Positions 44,384-44,979 of a stretch of DNA of 44,979 bases are shown here, one piece after another. The position numbers and the translations under genes were made by a program. The stretch is from assembly GCA_037447655.1 (NCBI GenBank), contig JBBHKE010002841.1:1-44979 (forward strand), read 5' to 3'. Origin of the DNA: Zygnema cylindricum (taxonomy: Eukaryota; Streptophyta; Zygnematophyceae; Zygnematales; Zygnemataceae). Position 1 is the first letter of the stretch; every line of letters starts with the position of its first letter. The notes under the pieces are model-generated. The model was not told the origin of the DNA. It ran no database searches and worked only from the letters and a program-made list of their open reading frames with translations.

Positions 44384-44979
44384 GGCCCGAACTGCGAGGA
44401 GTTCCGCGCGGTCGTACACATTCTGTTTTGCGGTTTTCAGACTTTCGGTTGTCGTGATTGAAGCCGTACCAAGCAGTTAAGGATGCACGTGCCTGTATTT
44501 ACCATTTTGTCGGTCCGGATGACTAATGCCTGGTTTCCATGGCAGCGCTGTCACGATATCATGAGCAATTTAAGTACAGGTGAGAATTCCAAACAAATGT
44601 CGGTGGTGCTTAATCTCGGCTGGATACAATTATGATCATTTGTCACATTTTTGTCAACTGTGCGTACAAAACTACAGTACACTGTGTATCACTATTAAGG
44701 TACGTCCCCATGTAGTCGCTACTTTGATAAAGTATTTTGGACTGTAGCAAAGATTCTCCGTACTACTTTGAAGAGCGTCCCTATGTGCGAAAATGAAATC
44801 GGAACTTTGACATGTGACGGTTGTAGACGTAGGTACAACTTGTGACGATTGAAGGCGACTACGAAACTTCCGACGATTAGTGACGCCAACAAAAACAGCG
44901 ACAGTGGTAGACGTCTACATTTTTGTGAAATCGTAGATGTTTAGGGTTTGGTGATATTGTGACGTCACGCTCACCTGTG
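44384..44979 (-). promoter_or_regulatory. EXO70A upstream region, with a MITE end at the window edge
   Basis: The region just upstream of the ATG is GC-rich and open in frame back to a TAA at 44477-44479. From 44679, CACTGTGTATCACTATTAAGG, preceded by TA, looks like one end of another MITE; the other end is outside the window. No core promoter element can be assigned. Confidence 0.4.

Overview
The window reads as nuclear DNA of a land plant. Its genes are split into many small exons by GT-AG introns. Three of the four intact-looking genes encode plastid proteins of plant type, the fourth is a plant-type EXO70A exocyst subunit, and the spaces and introns are full of Copia, non-LTR and miniature inverted-repeat (MITE) sequences. 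The species cannot be read from the sequence. All gene models were built by hand from splice sites, reading phase and remembered family sequence; no search or RNA evidence was available.

Layout. 1-4024: two damaged Copia elements facing each other, with LTRs in inverted orientation. 4025-7326: no gene recognised. 7327-13523 (-): plastidial pyruvate kinase, beta type, 13 exons, 604 aa. 13524-14427: divergent promoter region with two CACGTG boxes. 14428-23576 (+): chloroplast sensor kinase (CSK) homologue, 8 exons, 507 aa, which stops before the ATPase domain. 23577-27130: no gene recognised. 27131-29867 (+): biotin carboxyl carrier protein (BCCP) of plastid acetyl-CoA carboxylase, 7 exons, 277 aa. 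29868-36314: transposon-derived DNA, including a duplicated non-LTR fragment with a MITE nested in it. 36315-44383 (-): EXO70A, 11 exons, 646 aa. 44384-44979: its upstream region, with a probable MITE end at the window edge.

Working together. Plastidial pyruvate kinase makes pyruvate for acetyl-CoA, and BCCP carries the carboxyl group that turns acetyl-CoA into malonyl-CoA, so two steps of plastid fatty-acid synthesis lie 14 kb apart. A plastid redox-sensor gene sits between them and is transcribed divergently from the kinase.

Most unusual structure. Several introns carry short tandem repeats that copy their own splice junctions. EXO70A intron 6 is largely an array of 5'-splice-site-like units (GTAAGT/GTGAGT) continuous with the real donor. 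EXO70A introns 2, 7 and 10 and BCCP intron 3 show weaker versions. CSK intron 1 carries a duplicated 3' splice site whose use would cause an immediate stop. A second theme is a group of MITEs with CACCG...CGGTG ends and TA target duplications; one sits at a unit boundary of a 49-bp tandem array, so the empty site can be read from the neighbouring units.
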